Shown here piece by piece: positions 41,962 through 53,763 of a stretch of DNA of 64,000 nt. Under the pieces are notes generated by a model. The model was given only the letters and a program-made list of their open reading frames with translations, had not been told where the DNA came from and made no database searches. Every line of letters starts with the position of its first letter. The stretch's first letter is position 1. The DNA comes from Torymus aiolomorphi (lineage: Eukaryota > Arthropoda > Insecta > Hymenoptera > Torymidae): NCBI GenBank assembly GCA_036365515.1, contig CM070873.1, positions 174,452,104 to 174,516,103 of the forward strand, in the 5' to 3' direction. A program made the position numbers and the translations under genes.

Positions 41962-43428
41962 ATGTATACATTTTCGAATAAATGTACAATAGCCAGAGCT
42001 TACGGTCTCGTTAAAATACATAAGATCAATTTTCCTGTTAGACCGATAATCTCTGCTATTAACACTCCTACATATTATTTATCCAAAATGCTTGCTAAGT
42101 TTCTCTTTAACAATTTAAAAAGGCCTAATTCACACGTTACTAATAGTTTAGACTTAAAACAAAAAATTGAAAACATAGTTATACCGGCTGGATATACCAT
42201 TATCAGCTTAGACGTTGTTAGTTTGTTTACAAATGTTGCGGATTATTTAATTTTCGACTCAATAGAAAAACGTTGGAATCAATTGTATAATCTTTGCGAA
42301 CTTAACTGTAGCGAATTCATAAATGTTCTTAGGTTTATCCTACACAACAATTACTTTGTATTTAATCACACTTTTTACAAACAAATATTTGGAGCTGCCA
42401 TGGGCAACCCCTTAAGTCCAATCTTAGCTGATATTGTCATGGAAGACTTAGAAAATCAAGCCTTATCAAAAATTTGCTTTCCTGTACCGTTTTACTATAG
42501 ATATGTTGATGATATTATTGTATGTGTTCCTGCGAATATGATAGATTATACAGCAAATTTATTTAATAGTTTTGATAAGAATTTACAATTTACAGTCGAG
42601 ACACCAAGCAACAATAAAATAAGTTTTCTAGATCTTCTTATTATTCATAACGAACAAAAAATTTCCACGGATTGGTATAGGAAACCAACTTTTTCTGGTA
42701 GATTTCTAAATTTTAATTCTCACCACCCGATTAGTAATAAGATTGGTATAATATGTTCTTTAGTTGACAAATGTATTAATTTAGCTGATACACACTTCCA
42801 TGATAAGAATCTTAATCTAATTAGAGATTTATTATTGGAGAATGATTATCCTATGGATTTCATTAATAAACATATCAATAAACGTATATTACACATTAAA
42901 AATAATAATAAAAATACTTGTAATTCTAAGAACATAAATTTTAATAGCATTTTAGTTTTCCCATTCATTAAATATATCAACCCGGAATTAAAAAATATCT
43001 GTAAGTGTTACAACTTAATTATGATTAATTCAATCTCCAATAAATTCAATCATATAATTAGACTAGGAAAAGATAGATACCATAAAAATGAAAAATCTCA
43101 AGTTGTATACAAAATTAATTGTTGCGATTGTGATGCGTCGTACGTGGGACAAACTTCTCGAAAATTGATTGTAAGAAGCAAAGAACATGTTAGCGATTGT
43201 AAATTTAAGAGAGACAAGTCAGTTTTACACGGACATATAGCGAATACTAATCATAAAATCGATTTCAAAAATATTAAAATTTTAGATCAAGAGCCTAATT
43301 TACAGAAAAGATTACTATCTGAAATGCTACATATCCATTCCCAATGCAATAGTTTGAATAGACAGTTCGACACTAATTTTTTGAAGTCAGATTATAAAAT
43401 TTTTATTAATAATAATAAGTTGATATAA
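41962..43428 (+). CDS. PLE reverse transcriptase with GIY-YIG endonuclease, right arm copy
   Basis: A 488-codon frame without interruption. The RT begins inside the first conserved block (ARAYGLVKIHKINFPVRPII), followed by AAMGNPLSPILADIVMEDLE, the catalytic YVDD at residues 181-184 (42502-42513), and WYRKPTFSGRFLNFNSHHP at about 235-255. The connector leads to GIY-YIG: VVYKINC at 381-387 and YVGQTSRKL from 394, with Arg and a distal Glu/Asn-containing tail. Full PLE proteins are longer (often 650-800 residues), so about a third is missing at the N-terminus; the ATG at 41962 is therefore not the native start. Probably not autonomous. Confidence 0.92.
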   Translation: MYTFSNKCTIARAYGLVKIHKINFPVRPIISAINTPTYYLSKMLAKFLFNNLKRPNSHVTNSLDLKQKIENIVIPAGYTIISLDVVSLFTNVADYLIFDSIEKRWNQLYNLCELNCSEFINVLRFILHNNYFVFNHTFYKQIFGAAMGNPLSPILADIVMEDLENQALSKICFPVPFYYRYVDDIIVCVPANMIDYTANLFNSFDKNLQFTVETPSNNKISFLDLLIIHNEQKISTDWYRKPTFSGRFLNFNSHHPISNKIGIICSLVDKCINLADTHFHDKNLNLIRDLLLENDYPMDFINKHINKRILHIKNNNKNTCNSKNINFNSILVFPFIKYINPELKNICKCYNLIMINSISNKFNHIIRLGKDRYHKNEKSQVVYKINCCDCDASYVGQTSRKLIVRSKEHVSDCKFKRDKSVLHGHIANTNHKIDFKNIKILDQEPNLQKRLLSEMLHIHSQCNSLNRQFDTNFLKSDYKIFINNNKLI

Positions 43429-43828
43429 ACAAGGCTTACTATTATAGGTTTACATATCTTATTGTGTATTTATGGCTAAAGTGTTTCGTAGTTCTTACCC
43501 CTCCTATACATACTCTAGAGATGATAAATACTGGGAAATTGCGTGCGCCGTCTCACTTTGACTAGTGGTCTCTTATTGTGTCCACTTATTTATATTTGTA
43601 TATATAGTTTTTTGGTAAGTGTTGTTAAGCGAGTGTTTATCAATTTTAGTGTCTTTTTTTATGTTAATAAACTTGTATTTCGTGTGTATTTTCACAGACC
43701 TTGAAAAGGGACGGAAATAAACCGTCCGAAACGTCGGAACAAATTTTTTAAAAACTTTTGTTTTTATTTAATTACTACCTAGGCAGTAGAACCATCAGCT
43801 TCCTAGCTTACTTAATTTTTTATGATGT

Positions 43829-45215
43829 TCTTTTATTCTAACGCCTAGACGTCTACATGTCTGTCCTACGTAGGACGCGTTACAATTTTCACAATTAATT
43901 TTATAAATAACATTAGACTTATTACATTTTTTATTCTTATCCTTCCCTAATATTATAACATTATTCAATTTATTATTCATGCTAAATACTACATTTGTGT
44001 TAAGGCGTTTAAAAAAATTTTTTGTGAAGCCTTCTAATTCTTTAACAAAAGGTAAACTTATAAAAGTCTTATTAACACTAATACGTCCAGGTGAGGAACT
44101 AGACATCGAATAAATCTTTTTAGTCTTTTTTTATATAGAAGTTAAGTAAATCTAGTGGATAATTATTATATTTTAAGACATCTTTAATGAAAAAAATATT
44201 TTTTTTGTGAAAGGATTTATGCGACAGCTTTATTGCCCGATCAACCAAACTATAAATAATGGCAATTTTATTCACCAAAAGATGGTGAGAATTAAAATTG
44301 AGATATCTGCCAGAGAAAGTAGGTTTTCTATACCAATTCGTTATAATATGTCTCTGATCATTAATCATTATTTTTAAATCCAAAAAACTAATACTATTAT
44401 TTATGAATCTTTCTACTGTAAACTGCAAGTTTTTATCATACAAATTAAAGACGTCTAAGGTATGTTCTATGTCATTTTTTTGTATGCATAATATAATATC
44501 ATCTACATACCGAAAATAAAACAAAGGCTTGGAATGTAATTTGTTTATACAATGTAATTCTAGATCCTCCATAACAATATCAGATAAAATAGGACTAATC
44601 TTGTTTCCCATAGCACAACCAAAAGTTTGTCTATAAAATTTTTCATGAAACTGAAAAAAATTATTATTTAATATGAACTTAATAACCTTAATAAATTCAG
44701 AGCAATTCAGATTGACTTTATTATATAATTGGTGCCATCTCTTTTCTATAGCATTGTACACCAAATATTCAGGTACATTTGTGAATAAACTAACAACATC
44801 AAAGCTAATAATTTCGTAGTCGTGCGGAATTAGAATATTATCAATTTTTTCTTTTAGTTTTTCACTATTGTCAATATGAGAAAACGGAGTTTTTAAGTTA
44901 TTTTGTAAGAATTTTGCGAAAAATTTTGAAATAAAATAAGAAGGTGAATTTATGGTAGAGATGATGGGTCGAACTGGGAAATCTGTTTTATGTATTTTAA
45001 TCAACCCATATGCTTTGGAAATGTTAAATTTTTGTAAAACTGGTTCTAATTTTTTTCCATTATATATGAAATCTATTTTGTTTAACCATTTTGTCAATTC
45101 ATTAGTTTTCCTTTCTAACGAAGATAGAGGATTTGATTTGATTTTTTCATAATTATTACATCAGTATTTTGCGGAACTTCATTATCTGTCTCTTTTTCTA
45201 ACAATTTTCGCTGAA
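43829..45215 (-). pseudogene. PLE reverse transcriptase and GIY-YIG start
   Basis: Frames 45215-44120 and 44106-43829. The RT includes AYGLIKIHKTDFPVRPIIST, YEIISFDVVSLFTNVPEYLV, FGCAMGNKISPILSDIVMED, FRYVDDIILC (catalytic YVDD) and WYRKPTFSGRYLNFNSHH. One frameshift near 44110 is followed by the connector and the GIY-YIG endonuclease start VIYKINCENCNASYVGQTCR. The coding continues after the nested insertion at 40023. Sequence is clearly different from the palindrome copies, so it is another PLE family member. PLEs lack classical LTRs and use an RT related to telomerase. Confidence 0.9.
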
Positions 45216-48200
45216 GGGTATGTTAAAACTTTATTAATATCCAATGTTTTTTCAAGTGAAATACACAGCAAACGACCAAATAAATCTCGCTGTAAACGGA
45301 CTTCTATAATTTTCCCTGACACTGCGACCTTTTTCTTTTGCCATGCACAAGTAAAATTTAAAATTTTATTTTTTTAATTGGCTTTTCAAATCTTTCATTA
45401 CTATCGGCGCATTCTGTAATAAATTTCTCGCACTGTTTATTCTCAATATCCTCAACATTAAAGAGAAAATGGGCTATGTGCTCTTGACCAGCTTGTCCTG
45501 TCGAAATTTTAAACAAATAGTTTTTATCAATGTTATCAGCAAATGCGTTGACATTTTGTTTAATGTTATCGCCAAAATTTTGAAGCTGCGAAGAATCCTT
45601 TTTAATGCGCGTCTTTTCTAAATCCTTACTAACATTTTGCCCTTTTCTTATGCCGCTGTGCTCTAGCACATGAGCGATCACTGTAGAACGAATGATGTGG
45701 CGTTTACACCACCGTTGCCATGCAGAGATGGAATTCGTGGTATATGACTCATGCCGGTTAACTTATTTGCAACATCTGCGTTTATCGTCTGCTCTAACAT
45801 TAAGTAAATTGGCTATCTAGAAAATTGTTTATCAGTGCATTTTATTCCAAAAGAAGCTTGCTCTAATTGTTCTTTCAATCCGGGATGAGATTCATCTAGT
45901 TTTAATAAATTATCGTGATATTTTGCTAAATATTGAGAATAATTTTGGTGAATAAAAACGAAAAAGAAATTTATTAATTTTGGCAGAACAAACTTAAATA
46001 ATTCAAAATTGGCGGATCTTATGCTAGTGTTCAACATGAAACAATAATCTATTAAATTAATTAATATTACATAAAATTGTGCTGTTTTTCCATGTTCACC
46101 CTGAATTGTCTTTTCTTTGTAGTCTTCATATTTACTAAATATATATATTAAATCAATATTTTGTAACATCGGATTATTATATCTTTGTTTTTTAAAATCT
46201 AATAAATATGTTTGCATTTTTTCCGTAATCGCAATATTACTTTCATCGAAAAAACGTTCTAGATGCAATACTTGCAGCGCTACGGAGACAATCGTGTACA
46301 ACCTTTTACAGCGATTAAAATGTTTGCCGGTGATAAAACCATTTACGGATCCACTTGCCAAAATTTCGCTATTTACCATAATATTGGTTAGACTGCAATT
46401 GTCCACGAATTTTCCGATGGCTTTGAAGAAAGCCATCATTACATGGAAAGTACCCACATGAGTAAATAAATTATCGAAACGTGGTTTCTCTGTGCATTGA
46501 AGTTGAAGTGCGACTTTGGCAATTGCTAAATCATACGTTACTTGCATGTAGAATTCCTTACATTCTACAGCGACTTGTTGGCTCTGTTTGATGGTTTCTA
46601 TAACAACAGATGTATTGGTTGGTGATAAATTAATAGTAGTTAAGTATGATATTTTCTGTTTTTGGGTGATGTATCGTTATAAACTAAGCTATTAAATCCA
46701 ACCCACAGTGGGGTATTAAGTACTTCGAGTAAGTGAGAAATCATCCACACAAAATTAATTGGTTTTAAGGAATTTAAATTATTCGGTATAATTGAGCGTA
46801 AAGGGCTATCAAGTGCTTGTAATTTTTCGTTGAGCTTTGATCGTTTGACGTGCGGCTCCAAGTCGTGTATAATTACATCATAAGTCCATCTTCTTTTATT
46901 ACCATTTCCTGAAAATTCTTCGGCAACGACATCTTCAAGAGCATATTCTTCCGTATCCTTGATATTTTGAAAAATTATTCTCACCGTATCGTGGAGAGTA
47001 TCTTTCCCGCTAGTGGTATCAACAAACCTATCAAAATTATTAAAAGCTAAACCGGTAATTAAATTTGTCTCGCGCGGTATGTCTTCTGCACAAATACTTT
47101 TTTGTTGACTACTAGTAAACGTAGCTTCTGTTTCAAATTCTTCTAATGTTGTGTGATTGCAACAGTGTTCATGCCTGTTGAGAATATTCACAATTTTGTT
47201 ACTATTAGTCAAACTTTTAATAGTCATCTGATGAGAATTTTTCCATCGGTCTTACAATCTTATAAATTAAATTAAAATAATTTATATCTATGGCAGTTTT
47301 TAATAGTCATCCCAAGACTTATATGCTTTGATGGTTTTACAGCACCAGTCGTAACTGCATATATTGAAGTCCCTAAGGAGGAGCCTGTGCAGGCTCGAAA
47401 CGTTGGGCAATTGGGCAATTTGGTAGTGAGGGGCAGTCAGATAGTCCTTTGCTAATAAAGTTTTTTTTTCGAGGTTTTAATTAAGTTTTAATTTCAGATT
47501 CTGCGGGGTTGATTATAAACGAGGGCAATCTGACTGCCATAAATATTAATTATTTTAATTTAATTTATAAGACTGTAAGACCGATGGAAAAATTCTTATC
47601 AGTTGATAGTATGTTGAAGTCGACATAAGTAATATTTTTAATAACAATTAATAATGCATATATTGAATCTTCAGCGAATGATTTTGCAAGTCTCTGACAA
47701 TTATCACTATTTTCCGTCTATAGTTTGATCTAGAAAGTAATTTTAGATAAAATTCATTTAATAGTTTAGGAATGTCACATTCACCTTTTATAAGAGCACG
47801 AGTAGTTAATGAATCCGATAATTTATTAGATATTTTTTCAGGACTTATCACTACATTAATTTTTTTCGGGAATGTTTGCAATAATCTATTTTCTAGATGA
47901 TATGGTTGAACGTATGTATTCTCAAGTATTTTATCCTCATTCAAGTATTGAATATATAACGAATGTAAATAAGTTGTAAAAAAAGATTGATGTTTCTGTA
48001 TAATATTTTCTGACACAAACTAACAAAGACTGTCGTATGCATTTTTATGAATGTTGCGCATATCATGCCATTCAGTTTTTCCACGTTCCGAAGATATTTT
48101 TGTTTTTAAGGAGTTTACGTAATTTTTTTTGCAATAGTTATGGTAAAAAATCTGTCTGTCTTGTTGGAAATTGTCAATATTTTTAATAATATCAGTATCT

Positions 48201-48455
48201 TCAAGCTACGATGCAATAGATTTTATGTTGTTTATCCCTTCGTCTGTTGCAAATATATGTTACTTCTGTTTGGAACCTTGATATTTTTTCTGCTTTTTTC
48301 GCAGAAAATACATACCGCTTTACACTTCTGCTGAAATATTATCAAATTCGCTATCATCAATGTTCATGTGCTCTACAATAGGGTGACTGACTTCCAGATC
48401 TGTCGAGGTACTCGTAAGAGCATCAAAAACCTCAGCAGCTCTTTTACTGAAAAAT
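45216..48455 (-). pseudogene. PIN-like gene, 5' half
   Basis: The minus strand has frames 48455-48020 (acidic N-terminus, then GSKQ and TEWHDMRNIHKNAYDSL), 48016-47648 (ENIIQKHQSFFTTYLHSLYI), 47227-46640 (TIKSLTNSNKIVNILNRHEH), 46547-45813 (YDLAIAKVALQLQ, ILASGSVNGFITGKHFNRCK, GEHGKTAQFYVILINLIDYC) and 45681-45358 (IAHVLEHSGIRKGQN). 45350-45220 continues with VRLQRDLFGRLLCISLEKT. At least four frameshifts or stops separate these. The layout and motifs agree with the conserved large family. The PLE starts at about 45215. Confidence 0.65.
47233..47600. mobile_element. Short foldback insertion in the PIN-like gene
   Basis: Inverted ends gagaatttttccatcggtct (47233) and agaccgatggaaaaattct (about 47578) with arms of about 65 bp. 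The centre contains gaggagcctgtgcaggctcg followed by aaacgttggg, resembling a PLE terminal-repeat hairpin with a degenerate hammerhead core. The PIN-like frame is interrupted here. Target duplication not resolved. Confidence 0.7.
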
Positions 48456-48757
48456 TATTTTAATGCAATTTGAACAATGAAAATTACTAATTTATTAATA
48501 ATTAATGTATTCGAGGCAGTACAAGTTTTAGATATTCATGAAAAATAATAAATGAATAAAAAATATGAAACGCAAATAAAGGCAATTAAAAGCCAGGTAG
48601 GGCAAATTTCATGAAATAAAAGATATTAGCTTTATTATATGAAAAAATGAAAAAAAAAATCGAAAACAAGTTTTGCGGTTCAATAAAAAAAGGATTTAAA
48701 AATATTTGGTGCATCCTCAAAAATAAATAAAATGAAAATGATTTGATCTGTCAATAT
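48456..48757. other. No gene seen
   Basis: AT-rich spacer between the PIN-like gene and the CA repeat. Confidence 0.5.
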
Positions 48758-49355
<598 letters not shown>

Positions 49356-49539
49356 TAAGGCGGTCTTACACCTAGTGACTTCTGAGGTCAAACTGAGCTA
49401 TAAAAAAAAGAAAAATGTAGTTTAAACAAAATACAATATATATACTACAAATATACACTATTTCTGATAATATGGCCCAAAACTTAATCTGTAGACCAAT
49501 TTTACTCAGAGATATAGCATTTTCAATTTTTTTCAATTG

Positions 49540-49860
49540 GTGTAACTTTAAAAAAAAACTATTCCATTGATTTTCATGGGAGAGGAACTAAATTACTTGA
49601 AATTCATGCAGGTATGGCAGGAAGAGTTGGAAAAATAAAATTTCTGAAAATTAATATTTTTTTTATGGAAAATACTGCTTTAAATTCATGAATTTTATGA
49701 ATTTTTATGTTTTTTTGTGGATTTTACCATTTTAAAATTATTTAATAAAATATTTTTCATATTTCCAACTCTTCCTGCCATAGATGAATAAATTTCAAGT
49801 AATCCAGGCCCTCTCCCATTAAAATCAATGGAATAGTTTTTTTTTAAGTAACGCCAAACC
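49540..49860. repeat. Internal inverted repeat
   Basis: aaaactattccattgatttt ... ggcaggaagagttggaaa (49556-49635) returns inverted as tttccaactcttcctgcc ... aaaatcaatggaatagtttt (about 49760-49838). Arms of about 80 bp flank a spacer of about 130 bp. No ORF. Confidence 0.8.
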
Positions 49861-50718
49861 TTAAAAAATGACATTTTGAGAAATAAGCCTACAAAGAAAA
49901 ATACCATAAAACTTCAAAAATAACCTGCCATTAGGTTCCCAATTTTTTTCCCTTCATGAAACTCAGTTTCCTGTACACCTAAGATATGGTCTTCTATATA
50001 AATATGTTGAAACAGAAGCTGTGGAACCTTGCATGCATCCGTTCCTTTAAAAGTTATTGCTAATCTAACAACATGCGTTCCATTCAAAGTTATTGCTAAC
50101 AATCTTTCCTTCGCTTTTGTACTTTTGATTCATCTACTGTTGAGTCACTTTTTAACACATTGTACTGAGTTATATTATTATTTATTATACTAAGATTAAT
50201 GTAGAATATGCAGCAGGTCTTATGAAATATGAAATCCTAATCGCAACTTAAGAAGCCATCACTGTTATGGCCAAAAGTACATAAATGCATAAAAGCCGAT
50301 AAGCCCATTTTGTCAATGATCACTTGATTACGAAAATTGTATATTAAATATATCTTGAATTCAAGCCTGTATTATATATTTCTTGTGTGCTAAGCAGGCT
50401 TGTCGCTTTTCTGCGTAGATACATCTTGACACTTATTGTAATTCACAACTCTTCTGAATTGAATTATATCCTATAGTAAGCTAAACCCAATTATTTCACT
50501 TTCTTCTTTTTTAGAAAAAAGATGTATTTATTTTTATCCGTAAAGAATTATTACAGCTTCTTCCTTCGAATACTTAACTAAATCCACTTGTTTTTCTGTA
50601 TTAACTTTCATACAGCAATCTCATGCATCTTGAACTGAAGCTATAATTTCCAAATTTAAACAAAACTGTCACTGCACGCTTGTATTATAATCACAATTAT
50701 AAATACTTTTACATATAT

Positions 50719-52595
50719 GGGAGCGTCCAGCAGAAACGAGCCACCGAGCGCGCGCGGTGCCTTTTTTCGCGTAAAAGGCGTTCTGTTTAACTCGTTCATA
50801 ATCGTATGCTGCGTCTTTGAAAAAAAAAACCAAGGACCTATATCGATAGATTTTTTCCTGCTCTTTCCAATGGTGCCATTGTTTTTATTGCGAAACGCTT
50901 TCTTCCGGACGAAAACTCGAGTTGAATATTGAAAGCCATTTTTCTCAAAGTATATCATGTTTTTTTTCAAAATAAACTACACCATTGGAAAGTACAACTC
51001 TTAAGCTTCAAAACCCTATCTTGGAGAAGTTGGAGAAATAAAGGGTTTAAAAGTAACAACATGAAAAAGACAGCGCCGAGGGTCCGCGCGAGCCCCTCGC
51101 GCCCGTGCGTACGGCACGCTTAAGTGCACGCTCTATTCAATTCGCTAATAATCGTGTACCAAGTCTCTGAAAAAAGAACTAAGGACATATATCGATAGAT
51201 TTTTTCCTGCTCTTTCCAAGGGTGCTATTATTTTTATTCCGAAATGCACGAGAAAGTTTACGGAAAGTATCCGACAATTATATATTGACGCCCCAAGATT
51301 TATACAAATGGGCAACTGAGTATTTCAAAAATATTGAGTGCTTTTTTCATCAAAAGACGATTACTGAAAGGCTACAGAAAAGCTACAAAACAGGCAAGCC
51401 TCAGCTAAGACAATACCTGGAACTCAATTGTTTCATTGTATTAAATTATTAAATGATGCCAAAAAGTTAGAACTTAAAAGATTTTCAGCGTCAGAAGATT
51501 CTCAATTATATCCACCGATCAAAAAAGAAAAAGTACTTAAAACTCAAACAAAGAAAGAAGCGGATGTCGCAAAAAGGACAATTCTTATAAAATCAAAAAA
51601 ATGTAAAAAAATTAGAATTATAAGGTTATTTTTAATTTCGGTTTCACTGCTTTCAGTGCGCTCATGGATATTTTTATGTTTAATATATTATGTTTTTCAA
51701 ATTTTGTTATATAAATGAACAAAGTTCATTGTAATATTATACTAACTGTTACAACTAGATCCACAAAATTATGTCTACGCATTGGCATTGTAAGTTACAA
51801 AACATTTTATATTTACAAAACAGAAAGGGCGAAATAGCACATCGCGTGTATTAATCTGCCCTTAAGCATAGCGTAAAAAGTTCGGGCAGCCGCTGTCTTT
51901 TTGATCTTACTATTTTTGAACTTTTCATGTTTCAACTTAAAAATATAATATTTTATAGTTTAAGACTTGTACTTTTGAAGAATATATTTCATTTTGAAGA
52001 AAAGACTGATATTATATTGAAAAAATAGAGTTTAAACATTCAAATGGAATTTTCAACTAGAAGGAAGCATTTCGGAATAAAAATAATAGTACAATTGGAA
52101 AGAGCAGGAAAAAATCTATCGATATATGTCCTTAGTTCTTTTTTCGGAGACTTGGTACACGATTATTAGCGAATTGAATAGAGCGTGCACTTAAACGTGC
52201 CGTACGCACGGGCGCGAGGGGCTCGCGCGGACCCTCGGCGCTGTCTTTTTCATGTTGTTACTTTTAAACCCTTTATTTCTCCAACTTCTCCAAGATTGGA
52301 TTTTGAAGCTTAAGAGTTGTACTTTCCAATGGTGTAGTTTATTTTGAAAAGAAACATGATATACTTTGAGAAAAATGGCTTTCAATATTCAACTCGAGTT
52401 TTCGTCCGGAAGAACGCGTTTCGCAATAAAAACAATCGCGCAATTGGAAAGAGCAGAAAGAAATCTATCGATATAGGTCCTTGGTTTTTTTTTCAAAGAC
52501 ACAGCATACGATTATGAGCGAGTTAAACAAGAGCGCCTTTTACGCGAAAAAAGGCACCGTGCGCTCTCGGTGGCCCGTTTCTGCTGGACGCTCCC
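50719..52595 (+). mobile_element. GGGAGCGTCC-family transposon, copy 2 (both ends, internally deleted)
   Basis: Ends GGGAGCGTCCAGCAGAAAC and GTTTCTGCTGGACGCTCCC, flanked on both sides by ATATAT (50713-50718, 52596-52601). Each end again has two tandem modules with the tcgatagattttttcctgct core (near 50845 and 51190, inverted near 52110 and 52460). Only the C-terminal part of the transposase remains. Length 1,877 bp. Inserted in the 49358-53279 element. Confidence 0.88.
51241..51625 (+). pseudogene. C-terminal remnant of the compound-TIR transposase
   Basis: Encodes ESLRKVSDNYILTPQDLYKW, ATEYFKNIECFF, then after a frame change LNDAKKLELKRFSASEDSQL and YPPIKKEK. This is clearly homologous to the C-terminus of the 470-aa protein at 21964-23376 (ASLRKVSDNYILTPQDLYQW). 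The N-terminal two thirds, with the presumed catalytic residues, are absent. Confidence 0.85.
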
Positions 52596-53292
52596 ATATA
52601 TCTTCACATATAATTCATTAAATTTTCAGTCCTAAATTCACTTATGAATACAAATAATGAAACATTATGAAAAAAATCTTTCTATTTGAGGAAGCCAAAA
52701 CTCTGCAAAACAAACTGTTGAAATCACATAGTTATCTCTGCTCATTTGAGCTTTTGAGCTGTCAGCTGTGCGGCTGCGCCACTGTGTTTACACTGGCATT
52801 AGTTATATATATAGGTATAGATACAAAAGGGAGTATTAATATAGTGAATTGCTGTCGATTTCGGTCACGGGATGGTCACTTTACTAGAAGCAGAAGTGGG
52901 AAATGGTCACAAGACGATTCCACTGTATTTCGAATTCCACAATATGGTTTATTTAATTTTTATAATAAATACTGTATGTGAATTTAATTATTATTTTTAT
53001 CCTTATATAAGGATTTATATAAGTATATACTTATATAAATAATGTTTTTTGATATTTTATGACCCATTTAAGTAAATAACGTTTTCCTATCAGATGTATA
53101 TAAAAAAGGCAGAAAACAAGAAAATCAATTTTCTCGTCATTTTAAAGATAGTAAGCGGTTTATTTAAAATTTTTTAAATTATTGATCCAAACTATAGTTT
53201 TTTTAGGTTCGAAATAACATATATAATCAAAAAATTCAATAATTTGATTTTTTCAACATTTGTAGGTGTAAGACCGCCTTAATAGAAATTAA

Positions 53293-53520
53293 TTGATCGA
53301 TAATTTTCAAACAGAATACACAGAAAGGTTTTGCATTAGACATTTTGTCCGCAAACGGTTTAATCCGAACTGGCAAGAACCGTGCCTTGATAACAGCTTT
53401 TGTTTAGGTTTTGTGCCGGAAAATTGTAGACGGGAGCTCGAAGGAGATATCAAAAAGGTGGGGTTTTCTTTTCAAATTTTACCGCCTATTGACTATAAAA
53501 TTATATGGAGTTCCATATAG
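53293..53520 (+). CDS. Hypothetical short ORF
   Basis: An open stretch of 75 codons encoding FCIRHFVRKRFNPNWQEPC, LDNSFCLGFVPENCRREL and LPPIDYKIIWSSI. It does not start with a clear ATG context and resembles no family I know, though it looks less biased than random AT-rich sequence. It may be an exon of an older gene or element interrupted by the TIR element directly upstream. Confidence 0.25.
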   Translation: MIDNFQTEYTERFCIRHFVRKRFNPNWQEPCLDNSFCLGFVPENCRRELEGDIKKVGFSFQILPPIDYKIIWSSI

Positions 53521-53616
53521 GTTATTTAATTACTAAATATTTGTATTTATATAATAGGACCAAAGCTGAAATTTAATAATGTATTAATCTAATATATATA
53601 CTTGATAAAAATCATA

Positions 53617-53763
53617 GTCAGCTGACTGTATAGCGGGGGAAAGACCGTCAGCTGATGTAATAATACAGAGCGTGGCCGTCAAGTGTATACTGTTTGCCAG
53701 TATGTTCGCTACGTTTTTATCACATCAGTTGACGTTCTTTCCCCCGCTATACAGACAGCTGAC
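53617..53763. mobile_element. 147-bp MITE/hairpin
   Basis: The ends are long imperfect inverted repeats of about 48 bp: gtcagctgactgtatagcgg and ccgctatacagacagctgac, plus an inner block with gtcagctgatgt/acatcagttgac. The whole would form a hairpin. No ORF and no certain target duplication. Confidence 0.75.

Larger units (their letters stand above)
40038..43814. mobile_element. 3.8-kb near-perfect PLE palindrome
   Basis: Two PLE copies point away from a 25-bp spacer (41932-41956). Arms run about 40072-41931 (minus) and 41957-43817 (plus). I saw two single-base length differences in the coding parts: GG versus G near 41490 and one A in a run near 40905. The insertion is flanked by 14-bp duplications ATTTTTTATGATGT at 40024-40037 and 43815-43828. 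About 34 extra bases occur on the left side only. Both copies are 5'-truncated at exactly the same point. Terminal repeats with cgacgtttcgg lie at both outer ends. Confidence 0.92.
39295..45215 (-). mobile_element. Penelope-like element (PLE) in the PIN-like gene, interrupted
   Basis: The body on the minus strand runs 45215-43829 (RT and start of GIY-YIG), then 40023-39788 (rest of the C-terminal domain), then a terminal repeat with a hammerhead-like motif to about 39295. The 3,777-bp PLE palindrome (40038-43814) sits inside its GIY-YIG region, flanked by ATTTTTTATGATGT at both sides. The outer target duplication was not resolved. Confidence 0.85.
37391..48455 (-). pseudogene. Large PIN-nuclease-like gene, decayed and split by insertions (overall span)
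   Basis: Minus-strand pieces from 48455 down to 37391 keep the order and motifs of one long uncharacterised protein that is multi-copy in arthropods. The C-terminal half contains a DTDVLIIMLG block and an HAFTG block typical of PIN/FEN-like nuclease folds. The gene is interrupted by three insertions: 47233-47600, 39295-45215 (a PLE that itself carries the 40038-43814 PLE palindrome) and 38356-38942. A real GT..AG intron remains in the 3' part. Stops and frameshifts also occur inside exons, so it is a pseudogene. The biological role of the family is unknown to me. Confidence 0.65.
49358..53279. mobile_element. 3.9-kb TIR element with TA duplication, carrying a nested transposon
   Basis: 17-bp inverted ends AGGCGGTCTTACACCTA (49358) and TAGGTGTAAGACCGCCT (ending 53279), with TA at 49356-49357 and 53280-53281. 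Outside the nested GGGAGC element (50719-52595) it contains no recognisable transposase; an internal inverted repeat occupies 49540-49860. Without the nested copy it would be about 2.0 kb. Non-autonomous or decayed DNA transposon. Confidence 0.75.
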
